Part shown: positions 24,007 to 31,841 of the stretch, piece after piece
How positions within the stretch are numbered: the stretch's first letter is position 1
Layout of the letters: the number at the start of each line of letters is the position of its first letter
Assembly (NCBI GenBank): GCA_949287305.1
Contig: CASEFX010000017.1
Location: 1-39,957, forward strand
Origin: an uncultured Sutterella sp.
Lineage (GTDB): Bacteria; Pseudomonadota; Gammaproteobacteria; Burkholderiales; Burkholderiaceae_F
Length of the DNA stretch: 39,957 nt
Direction: 5' to 3'
The notes under the pieces: generated by a model
Seen by the model: only the letters and a program-made list of their open reading frames with translations
Database searches by the model: none
Told to the model about the DNA's origin: nothing
Translations under genes and position numbers: made by a program

Positions 24007-24168
24007 TTTCTTCTCTCTAAAAGTCTTGTTGCACAGTCTCAAGAAACGAGAGGCGTTTCACCGAGGTCCGGCTAGTATAGAAAAAATCCAGAAAGAGAGG
24101 GAAGATCGGGAATCTCCCGCAAATTTGCCGTGAACGATGCACCGTGTCAGGACTGTATGTGGTCTCGC

Positions 24169-24936
24169 TCAGACGAATTCGGGAAGTTTCTCTTTCGGCG
24201 GATACATTGCGCCGGTCTCTTTTTGGAAAAACGCCATCATGTCGTTCGCGTCTCCCGTTTCGTAGAAGCGGCTCAGTTTTTCGTGAAAGAGTTTGGCGAC
24301 TTGGCTCGGTACGGTAATGGGGAAGAAGCCTTCTTGCATCAAAGCGCCGTTCATCATGAGGGACGCCGTGCGTTTGTTTGCGTTGAAGAAAAACTGATTT
24401 CGCGCCATAAAGAGAAATGAGGCGACGGCTCTTTCCTGAGGATCTTTCACTTGCGTCTTGAGGTACGTAAAGCCCTTGGTCGCAATTTCCTGCAGGTAGG
24501 CCGCTTGCGACGGAATGAAGCCGACGCCCCGGATGCGGACGTCTCCGGTACGGAAGCTCCCACAGGAAAAAGCCTCTTCTTGCCCCACGATGCCATGAAG
24601 GCGTGACGTACACGCTGTGTCGAGTGCAAATTCTCCGGCTTGGAGCATTCGAATGAGTTCTCGGTCGGCCTTGCCGTATCGGACGACCTGCATCAATTCG
24701 CGAATGGTGAGTCCGCTCACCGTGTGGCCGCCGAGGATTGTCTCCGTTTGCGAAAGCGTCACGGGATTTTCTTCGAAGGTGTAGAGGAGGTTCCTGATAA
24801 TGGGCACCCGATTTTGTCTGTACACGAAAACCGCTCTGGAGACGTTTTTCAAACGCGGGATTGCGAAGGACGTCGCACCAACATCCCAGAACATGCCGTT
24901 CAGACTCTCTTTCAGGTTATAGGGGGTGGTGTTCAT
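24169..24936 (-). CDS. Fic/Doc-fold protein with degenerate active-site motif
   Basis: The 255-residue protein matches the Fic family over its length. It has an N-terminal helical part with TVSGLT, a G-SFR-V segment (CGSFRTGDVRIRGVGFIPS) and the core helix reading RNQFFFNANKRTASLMMN. Active Fic/Doc enzymes use HxFx(D/E)(G/A)N(G/K)R to transfer AMP or another phosphate group to protein hydroxyls. Here the N-K-R-T end is intact and Doc-like, but the catalytic His position is Gln and the acidic residue is Asn. It may be inactive or mechanistically different. ATG 24936 is the best start; a TTG at 25011 would add 25 residues. The coding sequence is visibly less GC-rich than its neighbours, suggesting acquisition. 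No antitoxin gene is adjacent. Confidence 0.75.
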   Translation of the reverse strand: MNTTPYNLKESLNGMFWDVGATSFAIPRLKNVSRAVFVYRQNRVPIIRNLLYTFEENPVTLSQTETILGGHTVSGLTIRELMQVVRYGKADRELIRMLQAGEFALDTACTSRLHGIVGQEEAFSCGSFRTGDVRIRGVGFIPSQAAYLQEIATKGFTYLKTQVKDPQERAVASFLFMARNQFFFNANKRTASLMMNGALMQEGFFPITVPSQVAKLFHEKLSRFYETGDANDMMAFFQKETGAMYPPKEKLPEFV

Positions 24937-25082
24937 CGGTGCATAATTCTCAAAGGGGACTGTATTTCCCTGCAATGACCAACTATGCCGACGAATCCTT
25001 GCCGGGTCCAATCCGCGGCTTGAGTATGGGCCTTTGAGGTATCCGCCCCGTAGCCTAATCCCAGGACCGAGCCTTGGACTGT

Positions 25083-25119
25083 AAAAAGCGCCGCTCCTCC
25101 GACGGAGAGAAGCGGCGCT
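25083..25119 (-). terminator. Terminator of the FKBP gene
   Basis: On the reverse strand AGCGCCGC (25112-25119) pairs with GCGGCGCT (25087-25094) and is followed by TTTT (25083-25086). The inner part extends the stem further (CTTCTC with GAG). Confidence 0.85.
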
Positions 25120-25146
25120 GGGTGTCGTTGTCAGACGCGATGCGGC

Positions 25147-25812
25147 TCAGCGAACGCCCACGAGTTCCACGTCGAAGATGAGCGTGGCGTAGGGCGGGAT
25201 GACGCCGGGATAGCCGTCGGGACCGTAGGCGAGGTTGTAGGGGATGCGAAGGATGCGCTTGCCGCCCACGCGCATGCCGCGGATGCCGTATTCCCAACCC
25301 GGGATCACCATGCCGGCGCCGAGCGTGAATTCGATCGGTTCGCCGCGTTCGACGCTCGAATCAAAAACCGTGCCGTTGACGAGCTTGCCCGTATAGTGGA
25401 CGCTTACTTCCTTTCCGAAGACGGCCTCTTCGCCCGTCCCTTCGAGGATCTCTTCGACCTCGAGTTCGCCCGGAGCGGGGACTTCTTCGGCGGCGAGAAG
25501 CTCGACGTCGAAGATGAGCGTGGCGTTCGGGGGAATCACGCCGCCCGCGCCGCGTTCGCCGTAGCCCATGTGCGGCGGAATCGTGAGGGTGCGCTTGCCG
25601 CCCGTCTTCATGCCGGCGAAGCCCTGTTCCCACCCCTGAATCACACGGCCTTCGCCGAGCGTGAAGGTGAAGGGTTGACCGCGCGTGACGCTCGAATCAA
25701 AGACGGTGCCGTCTTCGAGCTTGCCCGTGTAGTGAACGGTGATGCGCATGCCGGGCTTGGCTTCGACGCCGTCGCCCACCAAAGTGTCGAGAATCTGCAG
25801 AGTATCAGTCAT
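25147..25812 (-). CDS. Tandem two-domain FKBP-type peptidyl-prolyl isomerase
   Basis: Catalyses cis-trans isomerisation of prolyl bonds; no signal peptide is visible, so it is probably cytoplasmic. The 221 residues consist of two complete FKBP domains (about 20-107 and 130-220). Each has VHYTGKL, GTVFDSS, the active-site GW (VIQGWEQG and VIPGWEYG), GGKR and VIPP(N/Y)ATLIFDVEL. The repeats are close in sequence, as after an internal duplication, joined by an acidic linker rich in Glu. Most bacterial FKBPs of this type have one domain. ATG 25812 is chosen; GTG 25845 would add 11 unrelated residues. Confidence 0.88.
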   Translation of the reverse strand: MTDTLQILDTLVGDGVEAKPGMRITVHYTGKLEDGTVFDSSVTRGQPFTFTLGEGRVIQGWEQGFAGMKTGGKRTLTIPPHMGYGERGAGGVIPPNATLIFDVELLAAEEVPAPGELEVEEILEGTGEEAVFGKEVSVHYTGKLVNGTVFDSSVERGEPIEFTLGAGMVIPGWEYGIRGMRVGGKRILRIPYNLAYGPDGYPGVIPPYATLIFDVELVGVR

Positions 25813-25975
25813 TTCGATTTCGGAATGCGGAGGAGGGCGCTTCACGAAGAGGCGCGCGTTTCCTCCATGACAGGGAATAACCTGAAAATGGTAGCAGAGA
25901 ATGTCCGGGCGCCACGGAGAATTTTCCCGGGGACGGGGTGCAAAAAATCCCCGCGGGCCCGAAGGCGGCGCGGGG

Positions 25976-26013
25976 AAAAGGTTCTGTGGAGGCGCCCGTG
26001 GGACGCCTCACAG
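25976..26013 (-). terminator. Terminator of the cytochrome/flavoprotein unit
   Basis: On the reverse strand CTGTGAGGCG (26004-26013) pairs with CGCCTCCACAG (25984-25994) with one bulge, then runs into AACCTTTT. It lies 18 bp after the cytochrome stop. Confidence 0.6.
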
Positions 26014-26030
26014 GGAGACAACAAACCGAA

Positions 26031-26351
26031 TTACTTCTTGCGGATGGTGAAGTTGTGGCAGCTGTTGCACATGAGTTCGGGTTCCGCCTTGTCGGCCTTA
26101 TGGCAGTCCTGGCAGTTCACCGCGCCCAGGTGCGAGCGGTGCGGGTTGGGTTCGAGACCGGCCGTCTTCTTGGCGAGGTCTTCGTAGGACCCGTGGCACT
26201 TCATGCACTGATCCTTCTTCACCCAGCCCGAAGCTTCGGGGAAGGCGGCGCCGTGAATTTCGGCGAGGGTCTTGCCGGCGGCGGCGTGAGCCGAGGCCGT
26301 GAAGGCAAGGCCGAGAGCGACCGCGAAAGCGGCGATAACGGTGTTTTTCAT
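26031..26351 (-). CDS. Periplasmic triheme cytochrome c (cytochrome c3-like)
   Basis: The 106-residue protein has a Sec signal peptide ending near ASAHA (residue 23) and three CXXCH haem sites: CMKCH (49-53), CQDCH (80-84) and CNSCH (95-99). Extra histidines (H34, H71, H74) could be distal ligands. It resembles the haem domain that in Shewanella FccA is fused to the flavoprotein; here it is a separate gene 20 bp after the flavoprotein. It probably passes electrons from a membrane quinol oxidase to that reductase. Haem attachment would need the Ccm system encoded upstream. The ATG follows GGAG by 9 bp; the cotranscribed order is flavoprotein then cytochrome. Confidence 0.88.
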   Translation of the reverse strand: MKNTVIAAFAVALGLAFTASAHAAAGKTLAEIHGAAFPEASGWVKKDQCMKCHGSYEDLAKKTAGLEPNPHRSHLGAVNCQDCHKADKAEPELMCNSCHNFTIRKK

Positions 26352-26371
26352 GATCAAAGTCTCCTAATGCG

Positions 26372-27856
26372 TCAGTTCTTCTTCGCGCGCTTGGCGAGTT
26401 CAGCGCCCGCGATGCGGCCGTAGACGAGCGCGGCACCGAGCTGCGCGCCGCCGGCGTAGTTGTGGAAGAAGATCCCGCCCGCGGAGTTGCCCGCAGCGTA
26501 GAGGCCGGGGATGCTTTCGCCGTCGAGATTCTGGATCTCGGCCTTGGCGTTGATGAGCGGACCGCCGAAGGTGGCCGTCATGCCGCCCTGGAAGGGAACC
26601 GCATAGAACGGCGCCTTCTTGATCGGGTGCGGCTTCTTGTAGGTGCAGGGCGGGTTCATCTGGTCGAGCGTGCCCTTTTCGACGGCTTCGTTGTAAGCCT
26701 TGACGATGGCCGTGACGCGTTCGACCGGAAGCTTCACCTGCTTGCAGAGCTCTTCGATCGTGTCGGCCTTGCCGTACGGGTTGTTCAGGCGGTCAAACTT
26801 CGGAATCACCTTGTCGAGCACCGAGCAGTCGCTGTCGACGATCACCCAGGCGTAGTTGTCGAGCGTCATCTGGGCGGTCGTGCGGGCCTTGATGACGTAG
26901 GTGTTGTTTTCGTCCATGTAGCGCTGGCCCGAGGTGTTGACCTGGACGCCGTAGCCCGAATTGAGGACGTCGGCGGGGTTCACGTGGGTCTTGCCGAGGA
27001 TCGGGCCGCTGTGGAACTGGTCCATGTTCACGAATTTCGTGTAGAGCGGCATCGTGAGCGAGATGTTTTCGCCCGTCGTCGACTTCGAGCCGCGAAGCAC
27101 CATGCGCGTGGCCCAGCCGCCGATGTAGCGGTCGACCATTTCGGGGTTGGCCGAGAAGCCGCCCGTGCAGATGCACACGCCCGCCTTCGCGAGGAAGGAC
27201 TTCTGGCCGTCCGGCGTGAGAACCTTGACGCCCGTCACGGCGAAGTGTTCGTCGTGGAGGAGTTCGATCGCCTTGTGCTGGAAGAGGATGTCGATGCCGC
27301 GCTTCTTGCAGGCTTCAAGGAGCTTTTCCACGAGGCGGCCGCCGCCCGTGATGCCTTCGCCGAGGACGCGGCAGGTGCGGCCCAGACGAGGATAGGGCAT
27401 GGGACGGATCTTGCCGAACTTCACGCCGATGTCGGACTCGAGCCAGTCGATGCCGGCCGAGATGTTGTCCGTGTAGACGCGGTTGAGGATCGGGTCGCCC
27501 ATCTGCTTGGAGACGTCCATCATCATCGCGTAGAAGGCGTCGGCCGTGTCGGTGATGCCCTGTTCCTTCTGGTGGCGCGTACCCCAACCGCAGACGGAGC
27601 CAAGCGCGAAGATGGCGTTGCCGTCGGGACGGTCCTTCTTTTCCATCACGGCGACGCGGATGCCGAGATCGTGGGCCGTGATCGCGGTGATGAGGCCGGC
27701 GGGACCGGCGCCGAGAACGACGGCGTCATAAGCGGTGGAAGCCTTGGGAGCTTCGGCGGCAGCGGCGTTGCGGGTGAGGCCGGCGCCGGCGATGCCCGCG
27801 GCCGTGCCGAAGAGCCCGGTCTTCAGAAGACCGCGGCGAGTGAGTTCCTTGGACAT
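26372..27856 (-). CDS. Tat-exported FAD-dependent reductase (flavocytochrome c / fumarate-urocanate reductase family)
   Basis: The 494-residue protein starts with a twin-arginine signal (TRRGLLKTG, R7-R8) ending near NAAAA. FAD binding is shown by VVLGAGPAG (46-54) and by the C-terminal IPGLYAAGNSAGG. Family active-site positions include H282 in FHSGP and R312 in SGQRYMDE, equivalent to the proton-delivering Arg of FccA. The family reduces activated C=C bonds (fumarate, urocanate, methacrylate, cinnamates and others), usually as a periplasmic terminal reductase for anaerobic respiration. The substrate cannot be read from sequence. It forms a unit with the triheme cytochrome, and a two-component system lies immediately upstream. 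GAGGAA precedes the ATG. Confidence 0.9.
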   Translation of the reverse strand: MSKELTRRGLLKTGLFGTAAGIAGAGLTRNAAAAEAPKASTAYDAVVLGAGPAGLITAITAHDLGIRVAVMEKKDRPDGNAIFALGSVCGWGTRHQKEQGITDTADAFYAMMMDVSKQMGDPILNRVYTDNISAGIDWLESDIGVKFGKIRPMPYPRLGRTCRVLGEGITGGGRLVEKLLEACKKRGIDILFQHKAIELLHDEHFAVTGVKVLTPDGQKSFLAKAGVCICTGGFSANPEMVDRYIGGWATRMVLRGSKSTTGENISLTMPLYTKFVNMDQFHSGPILGKTHVNPADVLNSGYGVQVNTSGQRYMDENNTYVIKARTTAQMTLDNYAWVIVDSDCSVLDKVIPKFDRLNNPYGKADTIEELCKQVKLPVERVTAIVKAYNEAVEKGTLDQMNPPCTYKKPHPIKKAPFYAVPFQGGMTATFGGPLINAKAEIQNLDGESIPGLYAAGNSAGGIFFHNYAGGAQLGAALVYGRIAGAELAKRAKKN

Positions 27857-27962
27857 GGAGTTTTCCTCGTTGAGTCAGTCGGACCGTTTGACGGGGTCGG
27901 TCCGAAGGGAAACGTTTCGGACGGCCGGAGCCGCCCGGTACGTTCTGAGTATCGAGGAGAAG

Positions 27963-27976
27963 CCTACGTACGTAGG
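27963..27976. promoter_or_regulatory. 14-bp perfect palindrome upstream of the flavoprotein gene
   Basis: CCTACGTACGTAGG reads the same on both strands. It lies 107 bp upstream of the flavoprotein ATG and just beyond the sensor kinase stop, the expected distance for an activator site of a LuxR/FixJ-type regulator such as the one encoded at 29763-30398. Nearer the gene are two weaker inverted repeats (GTCCGAA/TTCGGAC and GGACCG/CGGTCC). Confidence 0.55.
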
Positions 27977-27987
27977 TTTGCGAAAAA

Positions 27988-29766
27988 TCAAATCTCGGGG
28001 TTCTCTTCGGGTTTTACCTGATGAGGAAGCGGCAGCGTCACCGTGGCGGTGAGGCCGGGGTCGGGGGCGTTCACGGAAAATTCAAGCTTCCCCGCGTGCT
28101 GTTCGAGAATCCCGCGTGCGATCCCGAGACCGAGTCCGAGTCCCTCGGGCTTTTCGCTCGAAACGGGCATCGTGAGGCGTTTGCGGGCCTCTTCATTGAG
28201 AACGGGCCCGTTGTCGCGCACGTCGATCGCCACTCGGCGCTCGTCGCGCCGAACGGTGATCGAGATCTTCGGATTCGGGCCCTTCATCGCCGCTTCGCGC
28301 GCGTTTTTGAGAAGGTTCACGAAGACGAGCTCGATTTCCAACGCCGAGACGGACACGATGACGTCCACGTCTCCGGAGATCGTGAGGGGGACGGGCGCCT
28401 TGGCGCCGCTCTGAAAGTGGGAGACGGCGTTTTGCAGAATTTCCGAGAGCGGGGTCTCCTTTCTTTCCGCGCGTCGGTTTCTCGCGTAGGCGCGCACGCG
28501 CTCGACGATTTCCTTGGCGCGGGTCGCCTCGTCGGCGATCGCGTCGGCCGCTTCGGTCACTTCGGGCGACGGATTCGTGCGGGCGAGAAGCTTCACGAGA
28601 CCCCTGGCGTAGAGGCGGATCGCGGCGAGCGGCTGATGAAGTTCGTGCGCGAGCATGCTCGAGAGCTGGCTCACCATGGTGTTGCGTTCGAGAAAGAGAA
28701 GCCGCCGCTCCTGCTCGGCTTCCTTTTGCGCGAGACGGCGCACTTCGAGCGTGCGCTTTTCGAGCAGGCGCTTGGTGTTCTCAAACTGCCAGAGAAAGAG
28801 AAGGGCCACGCCGAGGAAGATCAGGATGAAGGGGAAGTATTCGGCGAGAAAACGCTTCCAGACGGGTTCGCGCAGATAGCGGTAGGGTCCCGTCTTGAGC
28901 GCCCGGAAAAGTTTGTCGATCGAGAGATAGTCGGTCGCGACCGCCCAGCTTCGGCCCCGTTCGGTCGGGGGCATGCGCAAAAAGGCGAGCGTCGTCGCCG
29001 TCACGGCCTCTGGCGTCACGTGCGGAAGGGCCGCGAGCGTGTGCGCGGGGTATAGGTCGGTTGAATGTACGCAGGCGCTCTTACTTTCTTTGGGCGCGAG
29101 AATCCGAAGGTCGTTGGCCGCGCTCGGATCCTTCTGCAGGATTTCCTCCCAGGCGCAGAGGCGCAGGATCCCTACGTCCGCAAAGCCGTAGTGGACGCGC
29201 CTTGCGATTTCGTGCGAGGCGTTCTGCGCCCCGATGAAGGTGCGCGACGAAAAGAAGTGGTCCGGATCGTTTCCCGCAAGCGCAATCTCGCCCATGGCGA
29301 TCATGTAACCCGAAAAGCCCGAGGGGCGGTTGGCGACGAGGTGTTTTCCCGCCAGGTCGGATAGCGTCTGCAGATCTTCGCGGTCCCGGCGCACGAGAAA
29401 GGCGGAGCCTTCGTTTTGGTTGGCGTTGACGGCTCCCGGCCCCAGGGTCGTGACGAGGGGTTTCGCGCCCGCGTCGGCGAGACGCACGACGAGCCCGGCG
29501 CTCCCCAACACCAGGTCCACGCGCCCTTCGCGCGCGGCGCGCTCGAGTTCGGGAACGGGCATCGATCGGAATTCGAGGTCGTACTCGTCGGCAAGCGGCG
29601 CCGCCGCCCGATGTAGCGCCTCCGTGATGTCGCGGCCGTCTTCCGTGAGGGCGAACTCCGTCACGCCCACGATGAGCTTGGGCCGCTCGGGCGAAGGGGC
29701 GGCCGGGGCGTTTGTCGCCGCAAGGAGCGCCGCGAGACCGAGGGCGAGGAGCGTGCGGACGGTCAT
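27988..29766 (-). CDS. TtrS-like sensor histidine kinase with periplasmic PhnD-type domain
   Basis: The 592-residue inner-membrane kinase has a signal peptide (residues 1-23), then a substrate-binding-protein domain of the phosphonate/PhnD type (about 30-285: LIVGVTEFALTEDGRDI, DLVLGSAG, NRPSGFSGY). One membrane helix (about 311-327) and a coiled linker follow. The HisKA domain has H374 in LAHELHQPL, and the HATPase domain has N488 (NLLKNA), DNG (518-520) and a GLGLGLG box. This resembles TtrS (tetrathionate) and related acceptor sensors. The start is ATG 29766, overlapping the regulator stop by four bases (ATGA). The frame stays open to 30294, but that is antisense-like read-through of the regulator gene. 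Confidence 0.9.
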   Translation of the reverse strand: MTVRTLLALGLAALLAATNAPAAPSPERPKLIVGVTEFALTEDGRDITEALHRAAAPLADEYDLEFRSMPVPELERAAREGRVDLVLGSAGLVVRLADAGAKPLVTTLGPGAVNANQNEGSAFLVRRDREDLQTLSDLAGKHLVANRPSGFSGYMIAMGEIALAGNDPDHFFSSRTFIGAQNASHEIARRVHYGFADVGILRLCAWEEILQKDPSAANDLRILAPKESKSACVHSTDLYPAHTLAALPHVTPEAVTATTLAFLRMPPTERGRSWAVATDYLSIDKLFRALKTGPYRYLREPVWKRFLAEYFPFILIFLGVALLFLWQFENTKRLLEKRTLEVRRLAQKEAEQERRLLFLERNTMVSQLSSMLAHELHQPLAAIRLYARGLVKLLARTNPSPEVTEAADAIADEATRAKEIVERVRAYARNRRAERKETPLSEILQNAVSHFQSGAKAPVPLTISGDVDVIVSVSALEIELVFVNLLKNAREAAMKGPNPKISITVRRDERRVAIDVRDNGPVLNEEARKRLTMPVSSEKPEGLGLGLGIARGILEQHAGKLEFSVNAPDPGLTATVTLPLPHQVKPEENPEI

Positions 29767-30398
29767 TGCCCCTCCGAGACGAGACGCAGAATTTCCGCCA
29801 CTTCGCGGGGCGTGCGCACGCCGAGCTTGCGAAGAAGATTCGCGCGGTGGGCGTCGACCGTTCGGGGCGAAACGCCGAAGCGCTCCGCAATGACGCGCGT
29901 CACGAGGCCTTCGGCCACGAGTTTTGCCACGCGCATTTCGCGCTCCGTGAGCGTCTCCCAGCGCGCGCGGGCCTCGTCTTCCCCGGGGCCTCCGCGAAGG
30001 CGCTCGTGGTGCATGCGGCAGGCCTTTTCCACGGCGCGCAAAAGGCGCTCTTCGTCGACGGGCTTTTGGAGAAAGTCGACCGCGCCTTCGAGCACGGCGT
30101 AAACGGCCGTATCGATGTCGCCGTGGGCGGAAAGGAAAATGACGGGCAGGACGTTTTCCTCGACCTTCAACTGATGCTGCAGGTCGGTGCCTGTGGCGCC
30201 GGGCATCTTGAGGTCGAGCACGAGACAGCCCGGGACCTTCGGGTCGTCCTTTTCGAGAAAGGAGAAGGGGCCGTCGTAGGAGACGCTCTTCCATCCCTCC
30301 ACCTTCAGAAAGAAGGTGAGCGCGCGGCGCAGGGCCGGATCGTCGTCGACGATCCGAACGAGCGACGTCTCCTGCAGTCTTTCCTTCGTGAGCGTCAT
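29763..30398 (-). CDS. FixJ/TtrR-like response regulator
   Basis: The 211-residue protein has a receiver domain with acidic pocket D18-D20, phosphoacceptor D62 in LVLDLKMPG, switch S90 and K112 (LQKP). A LuxR-type helix-turn-helix follows (about 149-205: LTEREMRVAKLVAEGL...VSPRTVDAHRANLLRKLGV). It is translationally coupled to the kinase downstream and starts 8 bp after the nitroreductase stop, so all three are one operon. The palindrome at 27963-27976 is a candidate binding site. Confidence 0.92.
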   Translation of the reverse strand: MTLTKERLQETSLVRIVDDDPALRRALTFFLKVEGWKSVSYDGPFSFLEKDDPKVPGCLVLDLKMPGATGTDLQHQLKVEENVLPVIFLSAHGDIDTAVYAVLEGAVDFLQKPVDEERLLRAVEKACRMHHERLRGGPGEDEARARWETLTEREMRVAKLVAEGLVTRVIAERFGVSPRTVDAHRANLLRKLGVRTPREVAEILRLVSEGQ

Positions 30399-30406
30399 GG
30401 CGGACC

Positions 30407-31051
30407 TCAGAGCACGGTGACGACGTCGTTCAGGGCAAAGCGCGACTTCGGGCGCGTGGCGTTGCGGTCGTCGCTTGCGCGGTAGCCGACCGAGACGCCC
30501 ACGACCGTGTGGAAGCCTTCCTTTTCAAAGTCGAAGATCCGGTCGACTTTCTCCATCACGAGGCCGCCGAGGCAGGTGGCGTCAAGCCCCATTCCCGCCG
30601 CGGAGGTGAGGAAGGACCCCATGGCGAGCATCACCTGTTCGTGCGTCCAGAGGCGGGTCGATTCGGGCGTGCGGCAATAGGCGTCGACCGCGGCCTTGCG
30701 GAAGGCGTAGAGCTTTTCAATGTCGGCCGCCGAATCGTAGCGCCCGTCTTCGGTTTCCTTCGCAAAGAGCTTCTTGAGGTGCTCTTCGTCGAGGCGGTTC
30801 TTCGCCAAAAAGAGAATGATGAGGGGCGCGTGTTCGACGCGCTCGAGGTTGAAGTCCTTCACGGCGGGCATGAGCCGGGCCTTCGCCTTGGGCGTCGCCA
30901 GAAAGACGAAGCGCCACGGCTGGATGTTCACGGACGACGCGGAAAGCCGAAGGATTTCCGCGAGCCTCCCGAGGGTTTCCGGGGCGATGCCGCGGGTCGG
31001 GTCGTAGTGTTTGCAGGTGTAGCGCGTGCGGGCGAGTTCGAGCATGTCCAT
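30407..31051 (-). CDS. NfsB-type FMN nitroreductase family oxidoreductase
   Basis: The 214-residue protein has the length and layout of NfsB: RYTCKHYDPTRGI (FMN phosphate contacts), SSVNIQPWRFVF, and a C-terminal GLDATCLGG segment and KSRFALNDVV ending. These enzymes reduce nitro compounds or quinones with NAD(P)H; the physiological role is often unclear. The start is ATG 31051 with GAGGAG 6 bp upstream; the open frame to 31210 is not used. It is the first gene of an operon with the two-component regulators, which is unusual and suggests its substrate or product is tied to the sensed acceptor. Confidence 0.88.
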   Translation of the reverse strand: MDMLELARTRYTCKHYDPTRGIAPETLGRLAEILRLSASSVNIQPWRFVFLATPKAKARLMPAVKDFNLERVEHAPLIILFLAKNRLDEEHLKKLFAKETEDGRYDSAADIEKLYAFRKAAVDAYCRTPESTRLWTHEQVMLAMGSFLTSAAGMGLDATCLGGLVMEKVDRIFDFEKEGFHTVVGVSVGYRASDDRNATRPKSRFALNDVVTVL

Positions 31052-31164
31052 GAGGGGCTCCTCAAAACCAATGTCTGTCGGAAGAATTTGTACCACGAAC
31101 GCCCGTCGGACGCTCAAGAAAAGAGCGCGGTCCGCCGCCTCGGAAGGTTTCCGGGCCTCCTCGC

Positions 31165-31193
31165 TTGACGAAACCGAAGGAATTGCGTAGTTT
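31165..31193 (+). promoter_or_regulatory. Candidate sigma70 promoter for the lipoprotein gene
   Basis: TTGACG (31165-31170), 17-bp spacer, TAGTTT (31188-31193). The -35 is near consensus and the -10 is weak. It lies 32 bp before the proposed TTG start and diverges from the nitroreductase operon. Confidence 0.4.
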
Positions 31194-31224
31194 TTCCTAC
31201 ACACCTTCATTGAGGAGAATCGTC

Positions 31225-31788
31225 TTGACCCAATTCACTTCCACTCGGAAAACCGTCCGTTCCGCTCTCCTGGCGGCGAGCTTTGCCGCGCTACTTGCGG
31301 GCTGCGGCTCGATGAACCTCGGCGGCGAAGCGAAGACCGAAGCCGCCGCGGAGGCGGCGCCCGCCCAAAACCAACAGGCGGAACAGTCACCCAACACGAT
31401 GACCGTTGCGGCGGCCGAGCGTAAGAGCGTGCTCGTCTGCGTCGTGCAGGATCCGAAGCAAAACGTCGAGGCGCTCGAGCGCGCCATTGTCGAAGGCGTC
31501 AAGGCGACGGGCGTTACGGCGCGCGTCGTGAAGGCGGGCGACAACGTTTCCGCCTGCAAGGGACTGATGACTTACGGCGTCGCCACCAAGGACGGGAAGT
31601 TGACCGGCATGGTCTATCAGATGAACGAAGGCAACAAGGTTGCGCTTCGCGCCACCGGCCCCGCCAAGGACGGAAAGATGACGCTCCATCAGGCGGCCTC
31701 CTATGCGGCCAACTTCGTGCTCTATTGGCTCAATCCGAAGCCTGCGGCCGAAGAGAAGCCCGCTGCGGAGCAGAAGCCCGCGTCCTGA
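31225..31788 (+). CDS. Small lipoprotein with alpha/beta domain
   Basis: The 187-residue protein has a lipoprotein signal (lipobox LAGC about 26 residues in), an Ala/Glu/Gln-rich linker, and a folded core. The core starts KSVLVCVVQDPKQNVEALERAIVEGVKATGVTARVV and continues to FVLYWLNPK; the tail repeats EKPA-like units. The core is reminiscent of Sbal_3080-type lipoproteins, with low certainty. I start at TTG 31225 because GAGGAG lies 7 bp upstream; the frame opens at 31165, but that is inside the candidate promoter. It stands alone, with no terminator recognised. Confidence 0.7.
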   Translation: MTQFTSTRKTVRSALLAASFAALLAGCGSMNLGGEAKTEAAAEAAPAQNQQAEQSPNTMTVAAAERKSVLVCVVQDPKQNVEALERAIVEGVKATGVTARVVKAGDNVSACKGLMTYGVATKDGKLTGMVYQMNEGNKVALRATGPAKDGKMTLHQAASYAANFVLYWLNPKPAAEEKPAAEQKPAS

Positions 31789-31841
31789 GGCGACGGCAGG
31801 AAAGTCGGGCGACCTTGGTTTCTTTCAGTCGTCCGCCGCCG

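Noticed and set aside
29767..30294. N-terminal extension of the sensor kinase
   Set aside because: The extra 176 codons lie within the response regulator gene in another frame; the ATGA overlap at 29763-29766 and the signal peptide fix the start at 29766.
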